Assembly (NCBI GenBank): GCA_047626155.1
Contig: JBLHRR010000089.1
Location: 1 to 22,245, forward strand
Length of the DNA: 22,245 nucleotides
From: CALGLS01 sp047626155
Lineage (GTDB): Bacteria; Bacteroidota; Bacteroidia; Chitinophagales; Saprospiraceae
Direction of reading: 5' to 3'
Below are positions 7,568-15,610 of the stretch, in pieces. Position 1 is the stretch's first letter. Each line of letters begins with the position of its first letter. The notes beneath the pieces were generated by a model. The model made no database searches. It saw only the letters and a list, made by a program, of their open reading frames with translations, and was not told where the DNA came from. The position numbers and the translations under genes were made by a program.

Positions 7568-8977
7568 ATGAAAGTAGAACAAATCTATACCGGATGCCTT
7601 GCTCAAGGAGCGTATTACATCGAAAGTAATGGAGAAGCCGCGATTATTGATCCTTTGCGCGAAACAGGTCCTTACATTGAAAAAGCGAAAGCTAATGGCG
7701 TAAAAATTAAGTATATTTTTGAAACTCATTTTCATGCAGATTTTGTTTCCGGACACTTGGATTTGGCTAAGAAGACTGGAGCAAAAATCATCTATGGCCC
7801 TAAAGCCGAAACGGAATACAAAAAGCATTTGGCTAAAGATGGAGAGGTCTTCAAATTAGGAAAAGTATCTATTACTGTTTTGCATACACCGGGACACACC
7901 CCTGAAAGTACAACCTACCTTTTAAAGGATGCAAAGAAAAAACCGTATGCTATTTTTACTGGAGACACCTTGTTTATTGGTGACGTCGGGCGCCCGGATT
8001 TAGCGCAGAAAAATGGAAGTTTGACCAAAGAAGAATTAGCGGGTTGGTTGTTCGATAGCTTACGCAAAAAAATTATGACTCTGCCGGATAATATATTGGT
8101 CTATCCTGCACACGGTGCTGGTTCTGCTTGTGGCAAAAATATGAGTTCCGAAACCTGGGATACCTTGGGCAACCAAAAGAAAACCAATTATGCACTTCGA
8201 GCGAACATGACAAAGAAAGAATTCATCAAAGAAGTAACGGACGGTTTACTACCTCCTCCGATTTATTTTTCGAAGAATGCGAAGTTAAATAAGACAGGAT
8301 ATGAAAGTATCGATATCGTAATGAAGCGTGGCGCCAGAGCCCTTTCGCCTCGTGCTTTTGAAACAGCAGCTAACGAAACAGAAGCTTTGATTTTGGATGT
8401 TCGTTCTAAAGAAGAATTTGTAAAAGGCTTTATTCCGAATTCTATTTTCATCGGATTAGATGGCAGTTTTGCTCCTTGGGTAGGCGCTTTGATTCCTGAG
8501 ATGAATCAGCCTATTTTGATCGTAGCACCTAGAGGTAATAATAAAGAGACCGTAAAGCGCTTGGCCAGGGTAGGCTATGATAATGCTATTGGTTATTTGA
8601 AAGGTGGATTTGAAGCATGGAAAAAAGACAAGCGAGAGATTGATAAAATTGAAACGATCAACGCCAAAAAATTTGCTAAAGCTTATAATAAAAGACTCAA
8701 TGTCTTGGATGTGCGAAAACCTACAGAATTTATTGGTGAACAAGTAGAAAACGCACAGAACTTTGCTTTAGATACCATCAACAGCAACATGAGCGAAATT
8801 AGCAAAAAGAAAAAATACTATATGCATTGTAGAAGTGGTTATCGATCCACTATTGCAGCATCTATTTTGAAGGCGAGAGGCTTTGATAAACTGATCAATG
8901 TCCAGGCAGCGTACGATGATATTTCTGCATCGAGCATTCCTACTTCTGATTTTGTTTGCCCTTCTACACTGAAGTAA
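7568..8977 (+). CDS. Persulfide dioxygenase-like MBL-fold protein fused to two rhodanese domains
   Basis: A 469-residue cytoplasmic protein of the ETHE1/persulfide-dioxygenase-rhodanese type. Family members oxidise glutathione persulfide or related persulfides to sulfite and move sulfane sulfur. The MBL domain (1-250) shows THFHADFVSGH (His54, His56, Asp58, His63), HTPGH (His110), TGD (Asp133) and AHG (His182); ETHE1-type enzymes bind one iron here. The first rhodanese domain (about 262-358) lacks an active Cys (VAPRGN at that place). The second (about 364-458) has CRSGYRS with Cys421, the expected active site. I choose the ATG at 7568, as the MKVEQIYTGC start fits the family; the ATG at 7529 would add 13 unrelated residues. 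The palindromic operator upstream suggests ArsR control. A repeat fragment and a terminator follow. Confidence 0.92.
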   Translation: MKVEQIYTGCLAQGAYYIESNGEAAIIDPLRETGPYIEKAKANGVKIKYIFETHFHADFVSGHLDLAKKTGAKIIYGPKAETEYKKHLAKDGEVFKLGKVSITVLHTPGHTPESTTYLLKDAKKKPYAIFTGDTLFIGDVGRPDLAQKNGSLTKEELAGWLFDSLRKKIMTLPDNILVYPAHGAGSACGKNMSSETWDTLGNQKKTNYALRANMTKKEFIKEVTDGLLPPPIYFSKNAKLNKTGYESIDIVMKRGARALSPRAFETAANETEALILDVRSKEEFVKGFIPNSIFIGLDGSFAPWVGALIPEMNQPILIVAPRGNNKETVKRLARVGYDNAIGYLKGGFEAWKKDKREIDKIETINAKKFAKAYNKRLNVLDVRKPTEFIGEQVENAQNFALDTINSNMSEISKKKKYYMHCRSGYRSTIAASILKARGFDKLINVQAAYDDISASSIPTSDFVCPSTLK

Positions 8978-8986
8978 AATGAATAA

Positions 8987-9032
8987 ACAGTTCGTAACTG
9001 TTCAGCAGTTCACTAACTGCCAATAGTTAAAA
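8987..9032. repeat. Partial palindromic repeat, copy B, with two small hairpins
   Basis: Starts 9 nt after the dioxygenase stop codon. It holds ACAGTT/AACTGT (8987-9001, 3-nt loop) and GCAGTT/AACTGC (9005-9020, 4-nt loop). The end, CTAACTGCCAATAGTTAAAA (9013-9032), matches 19 of 20 bases of the minus strand at 18914-18933 inside the full repeat copy. Confidence 0.55.
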
Positions 9033-9075
9033 AGTAACTTACGGAATAGAGACTTAATTTCTTTATAAACAGACT

Positions 9076-9116
9076 GGGCTTCTTGTCATTTGAATGATGA
9101 GGAGCCCATTTTTATT
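9076..9116 (+). terminator. Strong intrinsic terminator after the persulfide dioxygenase gene
   Basis: The left arm GGGCTTCTTGTCATT (9076-9090) pairs without mismatch, allowing G-U pairs, with AATGATGAGGAGCCC (9093-9107). The 3' side continues with ATTTTTATTTT. It separates the dioxygenase transcript from the oxidoreductase operon. Confidence 0.88.
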
Positions 9117-9213
9117 TTGCTAACCTGCGCTCCAATCAAATATTGACAAAACGGTTGATCGCAATTTAAAAGGTGGAACAAGTGCAGTTTTTCCAAAAAA
9201 GATATCGTTTTTA

Positions 9214-9245
9214 TTTGAAAACATGAAACTTCATTCATACTTTAG
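9214..9245 (+). promoter_or_regulatory. Putative promoter/operator of the oxidoreductase operon
   Basis: TTTG (9214-9217), then 20 nt, then TACTTTAG (9238-9245), a weaker -7 element. ATGAA (9223-9227) and TTCAT (9234-9238) lie between, at the same distances as in the promoter at 7369: 5 nt after TTTG, 6 nt between half-sites, and the last T of TTCAT is the first base of the -7 element. It would give a leader of about 220 nt before the ATG at 9474. Confidence 0.5.
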
Positions 9246-9295
9246 TGCTTTTATGTTTTTGGCTATAATGTCAAGGGATGAGAGAGAAATAAGTG

Positions 9296-9409
9296 TCCGG
9301 TTTGAGTTCGAAATATTTGAGCTAGCTGATTGAAAAAAGTGTAGACATAGCGAGTTATTTCAAAGTTTTTTTGAGAAAAATAGCTCAGATGGTTTCCACT
9401 CAAACCGGA
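9296..9409 (+). promoter_or_regulatory. Nested inverted repeats in the leader of the oxidoreductase operon
   Basis: Outer arms TCCGGTTTGAGT (9296-9307) and ACTCAAACCGGA (9398-9409) are a perfect 12-bp inverted repeat. Inner arms TGAGCTA (9318-9324) and TAGCTCA (9381-9387) are a perfect 7-bp repeat nested inside, and an A-run (9333-9338) faces a T-run (9366-9372) inside that. The three layers suggest one folded RNA of about 114 nt ending 64 nt before the start codon. No known riboswitch consensus was recognised; a pair of distant protein-binding sites is the alternative. Confidence 0.55.
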
Positions 9410-9473
9410 TAGTTATTGACTTTGAATCCTTAAGAAAAGGGAATAAAAATAACAGAGACGAAAATCAATTTAT

Positions 9474-11099
9474 ATGAAATATGGATTTGTAATTGACAAC
9501 CGGAAATGTATTGGCTGTCATGCCTGTACAACCGCTTGTAAGTCAGAACACGAAGTGCCCGTTGGTGTAAATCGGACTTGGGTAAAGCAAGTTGAAAAAG
9601 GAGTATTTCCGAATACGCGCCGCTTGTTTTCTGTCATGCGTTGTAATCATTGTACCGACGCACCCTGTGTAGAAATATGCCCAGTAGAATCTCTTTTTAT
9701 CAGAGAAGATGGAATTGTAGACTTCGATAAGGATCGTTGTATCGGATGCAAATCCTGCATGCAAGCTTGTCCCTACGATGCACTTTACATCGATCCCGAA
9801 ACCCACACTGCTGCAAAATGTAACTACTGCGCACATCGTGTAGATGTAGGACTTGAACCAGCTTGTGTAAATGTATGTCCTGAAGAGGCCATCATTTCTG
9901 GAGATATGGAAGACCCGGATTCAAAGATTGCAGCCTTGCTTTCCCGTCAACAAGTCAAAGTGCGTAAACCAGAAAAAGGAACCAATCCAAACCTTTTCTA
10001 TATTGATGCAGATGACCTTTCGTTAAACCCGGGAGCTACGCCAAAAGGGGAACCGTATTTTTGGAATAGCCAAGGTCTAGGTGTTGGACACTTTGCCAAA
10101 GAAGCTGAAAAATTAGCTTTTTCTAATGGTGATGTGATCCAGGCCATCATGGAAGCCAAAAGTGAATCGCCAACGGTTGATGAGTTATCTAACAATGGTA
10201 ATGCAAGATCTGTTGACGTAGTAATGGGCAAAGGGCGTCGTATTTATGACACGCCAGACAAAGGAATTCTGTGGGGCTGGGAGGTTTCTGCTTACGTTTG
10301 GACAAAAGCAATTTCCGCTGGTGCCTTCTTAGTACCATTTCTTGCCTGGACTTTTGGCTGGGCAGAAGTAACTACGGTAGCCATGTCTTGGGGCATCGGA
10401 ATAGCAATGTTATTTTTAATGCTGACAGGAGCTTTATTGATTATGGATTTGGATCAACCAAAAAGATTTTTCTATGTTTTATTACGACCACAATGGAACT
10501 CCTGGTTGGTGAAAGGTGGATACGCCATCACCATTTATGGTGGTTTATTGACATTACTAGGAGCAGCAGTTTTGTTCGAATGGACGGGTGTTTTTTCCAT
10601 CGCGATGTGGGTCACGGCTGCTGTTGCATCAATAGTCGCCGTTTACACTGCCTTCCTATTCGCACAAGCAAAGGGAAGGGACTTTTGGCAAAGCCCAACA
10701 CTTTCTATCCACATGTTACTTCATAGTTTTTTAGCGGGAGCTGCTGCATTTTCTATTATTGCTTTATTTATTGAAAGCGGTGCACAATGGTTGCCCTTTT
10801 TGAAAGGTGTTCTATTGACGGGAATTGGAATTAATCTGGCTACAATGCTAATCGAGTTGACAACAACTCACCCAACAGAAGATGCCAAGCGTACGGTTGA
10901 TATGATTCTCAATGGTCGATATAAAAACAGCTTCTGGGGAGGCGTTATTGTTTTTGGAAATTTAATTCCATTTGTAACCATGTTGTTAGGAGGAGGTAAC
11001 GCAATAGTCTTAGCTATAGCTGGAATCTTCGTTTTAATTGGAATCTATATTACCGAACACATTTGGGTGGAAGCACCACAACGTTTGCCATTGAGCTAA
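9474..11099 (+). CDS. Ferredoxin-NrfD fusion: electron-transfer and membrane subunit of a molybdopterin oxidoreductase
   Basis: A 541-residue fusion of two subunits that are usually separate (PsrB/SoeB-like and PsrC/NrfD-like). Residues 1-180 carry sixteen Cys in four groups (12/15/18/22, 57/60/65/69, 89/92/95/99, 116/119/131/135), enough for four [4Fe-4S] clusters. A linker (about 180-265) follows. Residues about 265-541 form a polytopic NrfD-type membrane domain with about eight helices; LDQPKRFFYVLLRPQWNSWL is the typical loop. No twin-arginine signal is present, so the iron-sulfur part should face the cytoplasm. It would pass electrons between the catalytic subunit encoded next and the quinone pool. 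Context (persulfide dioxygenase upstream, cysteine dioxygenase homologue downstream) favours a sulfite-oxidising SoeABC-like complex; a polysulfide-reductase-like role cannot be excluded. Confidence 0.9.
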   Translation: MKYGFVIDNRKCIGCHACTTACKSEHEVPVGVNRTWVKQVEKGVFPNTRRLFSVMRCNHCTDAPCVEICPVESLFIREDGIVDFDKDRCIGCKSCMQACPYDALYIDPETHTAAKCNYCAHRVDVGLEPACVNVCPEEAIISGDMEDPDSKIAALLSRQQVKVRKPEKGTNPNLFYIDADDLSLNPGATPKGEPYFWNSQGLGVGHFAKEAEKLAFSNGDVIQAIMEAKSESPTVDELSNNGNARSVDVVMGKGRRIYDTPDKGILWGWEVSAYVWTKAISAGAFLVPFLAWTFGWAEVTTVAMSWGIGIAMLFLMLTGALLIMDLDQPKRFFYVLLRPQWNSWLVKGGYAITIYGGLLTLLGAAVLFEWTGVFSIAMWVTAAVASIVAVYTAFLFAQAKGRDFWQSPTLSIHMLLHSFLAGAAAFSIIALFIESGAQWLPFLKGVLLTGIGINLATMLIELTTTHPTEDAKRTVDMILNGRYKNSFWGGVIVFGNLIPFVTMLLGGGNAIVLAIAGIFVLIGIYITEHIWVEAPQRLPLS

Positions 11100-11167
11100 T
11101 CAACTCATTGAAAAGAGCTAATCGACTTATTAAGAAGTCTAATTCAAAATCTAGAATCAAAAAAAAC

Positions 11168-14059
11168 ATGGGACATAAAAAACCATCATTTATAGAAAGA
11201 ATGGCCGAGAAACTTGGCCTCATTCCGGATCTTCATAAAAAAGAGACGGAGGCTCCGGTAGATCGCTTAATAGAGGAGGGAGAAGACCTTACCCGTTTTC
11301 CACCAATGGATCAATGGGACAACTGGACAGAGTACGAAGCTAAGTCCTGGCCAAAGAAGGAGAAGAAAACCTATACCATCGTACCTACTACCTGTTTCAA
11401 TTGCGAATCTGCTTGTGGTCTTACCGCATATGTAGATAAAGAAAAGGGAACCGTTCGGAAATTTGAGGGCAATCCATATCATCCCGGAAGTCGGGGGAAG
11501 AACTGCGCTAAAGGCCCGGCGACGATAAATCAGATTACCGATCCGGATCGTATTCTTTACCCATTAAAAAGAACAGGAAAACGTGGCGAAGGAAAATGGG
11601 AACGTGTCAGTTGGGATGAAGTCTTAGATACTTTCGCAGCACGAATGCGGAAAGCTATTTTAGAAAAACGGCACAACCAAATTGCTTATCACGTAGGTCG
11701 TCCGGGGCACGAAGGATATGCCAACCGAGTCATCCAAGCCTGGGGCGTAGATGGCCACAACAGTCATACAAATATTTGCTCTGCCGGAGCCCGATTTGGT
11801 TATAACATTTGGTATGGCCACAATCGTCCATCTCCAGATCATGCCAATGCAAAATTCATTTTATTGATCTCTGCGCACTTGGAATCCGGACACTATTTTA
11901 ATCCACATGCCCAGCGAATCATCGAAGCAAAAATGAAAGGGGCAAAGTTGGCAACAATGGACCCACGTTTATCCAACACGGCTTCCATGTCTGATTACTG
12001 GATGCCATCGTATCCTGGCACAGAAGCAGCAGTATTGTTAGCTTTCGCCAAAATTATTTTAGACGAAGGTTTGTACAATCGAGCCTACATGGAGAAATGG
12101 GTGAACTGGGAAACGTACTTGCAAAAAAAGCATGAAGGCACAGCAGTTACATTTGAAAATTTCATTGAAAAAATAAAAGAAGAATACGCCGAATATACGC
12201 CAGAGTTTGCAGAAAAAGAGTCTGGGGTCAAAGCAGAAATGATTCGTGAAATTGGAACCAAAATTGGCGAAGCAGGAGAGCGTTTTGCTGCGCACAATTG
12301 GCGAAGTGCTGCTGCGGGTAACCTAGGCGGTTGGTGTGTTTCTAGGGCCTTACATTTTATAAGTGTATTGACTGGATCAGTTGGAACAGTAGGCGGAACT
12401 TCTCCAAACAGTTGGAACAAATTCAAACCAAAGTTTTTCGATACACCACCGGCACAAAAATTTTGGAACGATTTACACTTTCCAAATGAATACCCCTTGT
12501 CCTTTTTTGAAATGAGCTTTTTATTGCCACACATGCTAAAAGAAGGCAAAGGAAAAATGGACGTTTATTTCTCCAGAGTCTTTAACCCTGTCTGGACTTA
12601 TCCCGATGGTTTCACCTGGATGGAAGCTTACATGGACGAAGACCTTTTTGGACTTCATGCCGCGATGACACCCACCTGGAATGAGACGGCTTTCTTTGCG
12701 GATTACGTTTTACCAATGGGCCATGCTCCAGAACGACATGATTTGAATAGTTACGCAACTCACTCCGGAATGTGGATTGCTTTCCGCCAACCGGTATTGC
12801 GTGAAGCGGCCAGAAGGGCAGGGAAGGAGGTGAAATTCACTTACGAAGTCAACCCCGGTGAAGTATGGGAAGAGGATGAATTTTGGATTGAACTGAGTTG
12901 GCGTATCGATCCGGATGGTAGTATGGGAATTCGTAAACACTTCGAATCTCCTTATCGTCCCGGTGAAAAAATTACCATTGACGAATATTACCAATACATT
13001 TTCGAGCATACGAAAGGCCTTCCTGCTGCGGCAAAAAAAGAAGGTTTGACGGAGTTGAATTATATGCGGAAGTACGGTGCTTTTGAAGTAGAAAAAACAT
13101 CATACAGAAAAGATGAAGAAATTTTATCTGACGAAAAGATGAAAGATTCCAACACTGATGCTACAACTGGTGTGATTTCCAAAGGTGGAAAAGATATTGG
13201 TATCATGATCAAAGGAACGCCTTATGTTGGCTTCCCGACGCCCTCCCGAAAAAATGAGTTTTATTCTCAGACGATGGTAGATTGGAAGTGGCCAGAGCAT
13301 GCCATACCAGGCTACATCAAAAGTCATATTCACTTAGACAACTTGGATCAGGAAAAAGGAGAATACGTATTGGTTCCAACTTTCCGTTTGCCAACATTGA
13401 TTCACTCTCGTTCCGGTAACGCCAAATGGCTTATGGAAATATCTAACCGGAATCCAATTTGGATGCATCCAGATGATGCCAAGCGGTGGAATTTCAAAAC
13501 AGGAGATATTGTAAAACTAAATACAGATATTGGTTACTTTGTAGATAAGGTCTGGGTAACGCAAGGAATGAAACCTGGCGTAGTAGCTTGTTCTCACCAC
13601 CTCGGCCGCTGGCGTCGCCCTCAGGATGAAGGAAACCGCTGGGCAACGAATACCGTCGCTATCGAAAATGTAAAAAAAGGAGAATGGAAAATGAATACCA
13701 TGCAAGGCGTTCGTCCTTTCAAATCCGATGACCCGGATAGCTCCAGAGTATTTTGGCTCGACGGCGGTGTACATCAGAATATCACACACGCCGTTCATCC
13801 TGATCCGATTTCGGGAATGCATTGTTGGCACCAAAGGGTGCGTATAGAAATTCCTGGCCCTGATGATAAGTACGGAGATATTTTTGTCGATACCAATAAA
13901 TCACACGAAATGTACAAGGAATGGGTGAAGAAGACTCGTCCGGCTCCAGGACCTGATGGTTTGCGTAGGCCACTATGGTTTAGTAGACCGGTGCGGCCAG
14001 TGGATGATGTGTATTATCTGGATCGGGTAGGAGAGAATGGAGGATTGAAGGAGGAGTAA
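11168..14059 (+). CDS. Cytoplasmic molybdopterin oxidoreductase catalytic subunit (SoeA/PsrA-like)
   Basis: A 963-residue Mo-bisMGD enzyme of the DMSO-reductase superfamily. It has an N-terminal extension (1-68), then a [4Fe-4S] motif TTCFNCESACGL with Cys76, Cys79, Cys83 and Cys113 (KNCAKGP). Cys204 in HTNICSAGARFG is a candidate Mo ligand. The C-terminal molybdopterin dinucleotide-binding domain starts near residue 730 (VPTFRLPTLIHSRSGNAKWL). There is no twin-arginine signal peptide, unlike periplasmic PsrA/PhsA/TtrA, and this supports a cytoplasmic sulfite dehydrogenase of the SoeA kind. I choose the ATG at 11168, because an ATG at 11063 lies inside the previous gene and would add 35 unrelated residues. 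It starts 68 nt after the ferredoxin-NrfD stop codon and is clearly co-transcribed. The substrate is inferred from context; the superfamily call is certain. Confidence 0.9.
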   Translation: MGHKKPSFIERMAEKLGLIPDLHKKETEAPVDRLIEEGEDLTRFPPMDQWDNWTEYEAKSWPKKEKKTYTIVPTTCFNCESACGLTAYVDKEKGTVRKFEGNPYHPGSRGKNCAKGPATINQITDPDRILYPLKRTGKRGEGKWERVSWDEVLDTFAARMRKAILEKRHNQIAYHVGRPGHEGYANRVIQAWGVDGHNSHTNICSAGARFGYNIWYGHNRPSPDHANAKFILLISAHLESGHYFNPHAQRIIEAKMKGAKLATMDPRLSNTASMSDYWMPSYPGTEAAVLLAFAKIILDEGLYNRAYMEKWVNWETYLQKKHEGTAVTFENFIEKIKEEYAEYTPEFAEKESGVKAEMIREIGTKIGEAGERFAAHNWRSAAAGNLGGWCVSRALHFISVLTGSVGTVGGTSPNSWNKFKPKFFDTPPAQKFWNDLHFPNEYPLSFFEMSFLLPHMLKEGKGKMDVYFSRVFNPVWTYPDGFTWMEAYMDEDLFGLHAAMTPTWNETAFFADYVLPMGHAPERHDLNSYATHSGMWIAFRQPVLREAARRAGKEVKFTYEVNPGEVWEEDEFWIELSWRIDPDGSMGIRKHFESPYRPGEKITIDEYYQYIFEHTKGLPAAAKKEGLTELNYMRKYGAFEVEKTSYRKDEEILSDEKMKDSNTDATTGVISKGGKDIGIMIKGTPYVGFPTPSRKNEFYSQTMVDWKWPEHAIPGYIKSHIHLDNLDQEKGEYVLVPTFRLPTLIHSRSGNAKWLMEISNRNPIWMHPDDAKRWNFKTGDIVKLNTDIGYFVDKVWVTQGMKPGVVACSHHLGRWRRPQDEGNRWATNTVAIENVKKGEWKMNTMQGVRPFKSDDPDSSRVFWLDGGVHQNITHAVHPDPISGMHCWHQRVRIEIPGPDDKYGDIFVDTNKSHEMYKEWVKKTRPAPGPDGLRRPLWFSRPVRPVDDVYYLDRVGENGGLKEE

Positions 14060-14078
14060 ACTCTAGTACACCAAATTG

Positions 14079-14101
14079 ATTTCTATATAATTCATAGAAA
14101 T
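14079..14101. promoter_or_regulatory. Inverted repeat upstream of the cysteine-dioxygenase-like gene
   Basis: ATTTCTAT (14079-14086) and ATAGAAAT (14094-14101) form a perfect 8-bp inverted repeat with a 7-nt spacer, in the 58-nt gap before the ATG at 14118. It could be an operator or a small hairpin. It does not match the ATGAA/TTCAT half-sites of the ArsR-type promoters. Confidence 0.35.
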
Positions 14102-14117
14102 TATAGAACTTGAAATT

Positions 14118-14579
14118 ATGCAATTAAATCAACTAGAGGAGCTCTTGCAACAAGCATCCTATAAGAATATTCGAGAACTGAGTAGTCAGCTATTTCCTGC
14201 GATTTTGGAGACAAAATCTGTTGTTTTGGAACAAGTGAATTTTAACGAAAATACTTATTGTAGAAATGAAATAAACGTAGGTAATCCAAAATTTAGTTTG
14301 GTTATCATTGGTTGGGAACCCGGGCAATTTAGTCCAATCCACAACCATCCCGAAGAAGGTTGCATGGTCATTCCTTTTCAGGGTTTATTTAAAGAAATTA
14401 GGTATAATACAACAACCGTAAAGCCGAAAGCATCTTCTATCTATCAATTTGGTCAGATCGCTTATATTGATGATGATTTAGGATTACATGCTTTTGGAAA
14501 CCCTTCAGAAAGTGAAAGAGCAGTCTCTCTTCATATTTATTCTCCAGGTTTATTTAGACCAACTATTTTTGAGGCGTAG
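14118..14579 (+). CDS. Cysteine dioxygenase-like cupin enzyme
   Basis: A 153-residue cupin of the type I cysteine dioxygenase family, non-heme Fe(II) enzymes that oxidise a thiol such as L-cysteine to its sulfinate. The 3-His iron site is visible: His75 and His77 (SPIHNHPEEGC) and His124 (LGLHAFGN). Cys82 and Tyr141 (SLHIYSPG) occupy the positions of the Cys-Tyr crosslink pair, and His139 matches the conserved second-shell His. Arg49 in YCRNE matches the carboxylate-binding Arg, which favours an amino-acid or thiol-acid substrate. It is shorter than mammalian enzymes (about 200 aa), as is usual in bacteria. It follows the oxidoreductase by 58 nt and precedes the cyclodeaminase-family gene by 33 nt. 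Cysteine sulfinate breakdown releases sulfite, which fits the neighbouring complex. Confidence 0.85.
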   Translation: MQLNQLEELLQQASYKNIRELSSQLFPAILETKSVVLEQVNFNENTYCRNEINVGNPKFSLVIIGWEPGQFSPIHNHPEEGCMVIPFQGLFKEIRYNTTTVKPKASSIYQFGQIAYIDDDLGLHAFGNPSESERAVSLHIYSPGLFRPTIFEA

Positions 14580-14612
14580 ACATTAATTTACTAACAAAAA
14601 TAATGATAGAAT

Positions 14613-15563
14613 ATGGCAATGGTTATTAATAAAGAAGAGATACAATCCGTAATAAATGACATCGATGTGGTCGCAGCTATGGAAGAAGGGTTTATTGCTT
14701 ATAGCAATGGTCAGACTGTTGTTCCTCCCGTTGGCGAATTAATTTTTGATGACCCAAAAGGTGATACCCACATTAAGTATGGTTACATAAAGCAGGATGA
14801 TTTCTATGTGATTAAAATCGCCTCAGGTTTTTATGATAATCCGAAATTAGGTATCGCTTCCAGTCAGGGCTTGATGTTGGTTTTTAACCAAAAGACAGGA
14901 CAAACGGTGGCCGTATTACTAGACGATGGAATGCTTACCGATATCCGAACAGCCGCTGCTGGTGCATTGGCAGCCAAGTACTTTGCACCTGAAAAGGTTC
15001 AAGCTATTGGAATCATCGGGACAGGAATTCAAGCTCGAATGCAATTGGAGTATTTACAAAAAGTAACAGATTGTAAAAAAGTATGGTTGTGGGGGAGGAG
15101 TGAAACGAATGCGCAGCTATTCAAAGCAGCGTTAAAAGAGGAATTCGATATATCGATTGCAGCCTCTCCATCTGAAGTAGCTCGCAATTGTAATTTAATT
15201 GTTACAACAACTCCTGCTACGTCACCACTGCTTCTGGCTAAAGACATTCAGCCTGGAACACATATTACCGCGGTAGGTTCAGATACTTCTGGAAAACAGG
15301 AATTAGAAAGTGGTATTTTGGAAAAAGCGGATTTGGTTATTGCAGATAGTATTCCACAGAGTAAAAGTAGAGGAGAGGTTTACCAGGCTGTGAAGGATGG
15401 AAGTATTCTAGTGGATAAAATAACAGAACTCGGTGCTGCTATTCAGAATGATTTACTTCAACGTACCAGCGAAGATCAAATTACAGTTGTGGATCTCACC
15501 GGGGTTGCCGTGCAAGATATTATGATTGCAAAATCTGTTTATTTAAAGTTTAAGAAACAATAA
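14613..15563 (+). CDS. Ornithine cyclodeaminase/mu-crystallin-family NAD(P)-dependent enzyme
   Basis: A 316-residue member of the family that includes ornithine cyclodeaminase, alanine dehydrogenase (archaeal type), mu-crystallin ketimine reductase, SbnB and iminosuccinate reductase BhcD. The substrate domain has HIKYGY (53-58), VIKIASGFYDN with Lys68, and LTDIRTAAAGALAAKYF with Arg112. The Rossmann loop is GIIGTGIQARMQ (133-144, GxGxQA). A C-terminal helix swaps back to the first domain, as in the family. The exact substrate cannot be decided by eye. Neighbours suggest an imine or ketimine: mu-crystallin homologues reduce sulfur-containing cyclic ketimines, and SbnB works with a PLP beta-replacement enzyme, as may happen here with the threonine-synthase-like gene 47 nt downstream. 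Annotated only to family level. Confidence 0.82.
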   Translation: MAMVINKEEIQSVINDIDVVAAMEEGFIAYSNGQTVVPPVGELIFDDPKGDTHIKYGYIKQDDFYVIKIASGFYDNPKLGIASSQGLMLVFNQKTGQTVAVLLDDGMLTDIRTAAAGALAAKYFAPEKVQAIGIIGTGIQARMQLEYLQKVTDCKKVWLWGRSETNAQLFKAALKEEFDISIAASPSEVARNCNLIVTTTPATSPLLLAKDIQPGTHITAVGSDTSGKQELESGILEKADLVIADSIPQSKSRGEVYQAVKDGSILVDKITELGAAIQNDLLQRTSEDQITVVDLTGVAVQDIMIAKSVYLKFKKQ

Positions 15564-15592
15564 CTGCTAACTGCCATCTGCCAAAGCTGAAT
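15564..15592. repeat. Partial palindromic repeat, copy C
   Basis: Directly after the cyclodeaminase-family stop codon. It reads CTGCTAACTGCCATCTGCCAA then AGCTGAA, matching one arm of the full repeat at 18957-18991 (CTAACTGCCA, CTGC, CCAAAGCTGAA in the same order, with a short deletion). The other arm is missing, so no long hairpin is expected. Confidence 0.5.
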
Positions 15593-15610
15593 AATTAAAA
15601 AACAATAAAA

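Noticed and set aside
9160..9180. FNR-type site (TTGAC and TTGATC near 9144-9161)
   Set aside because: The two half-sites are in the same orientation and do not form the TTGAT-N4-ATCAA palindrome.
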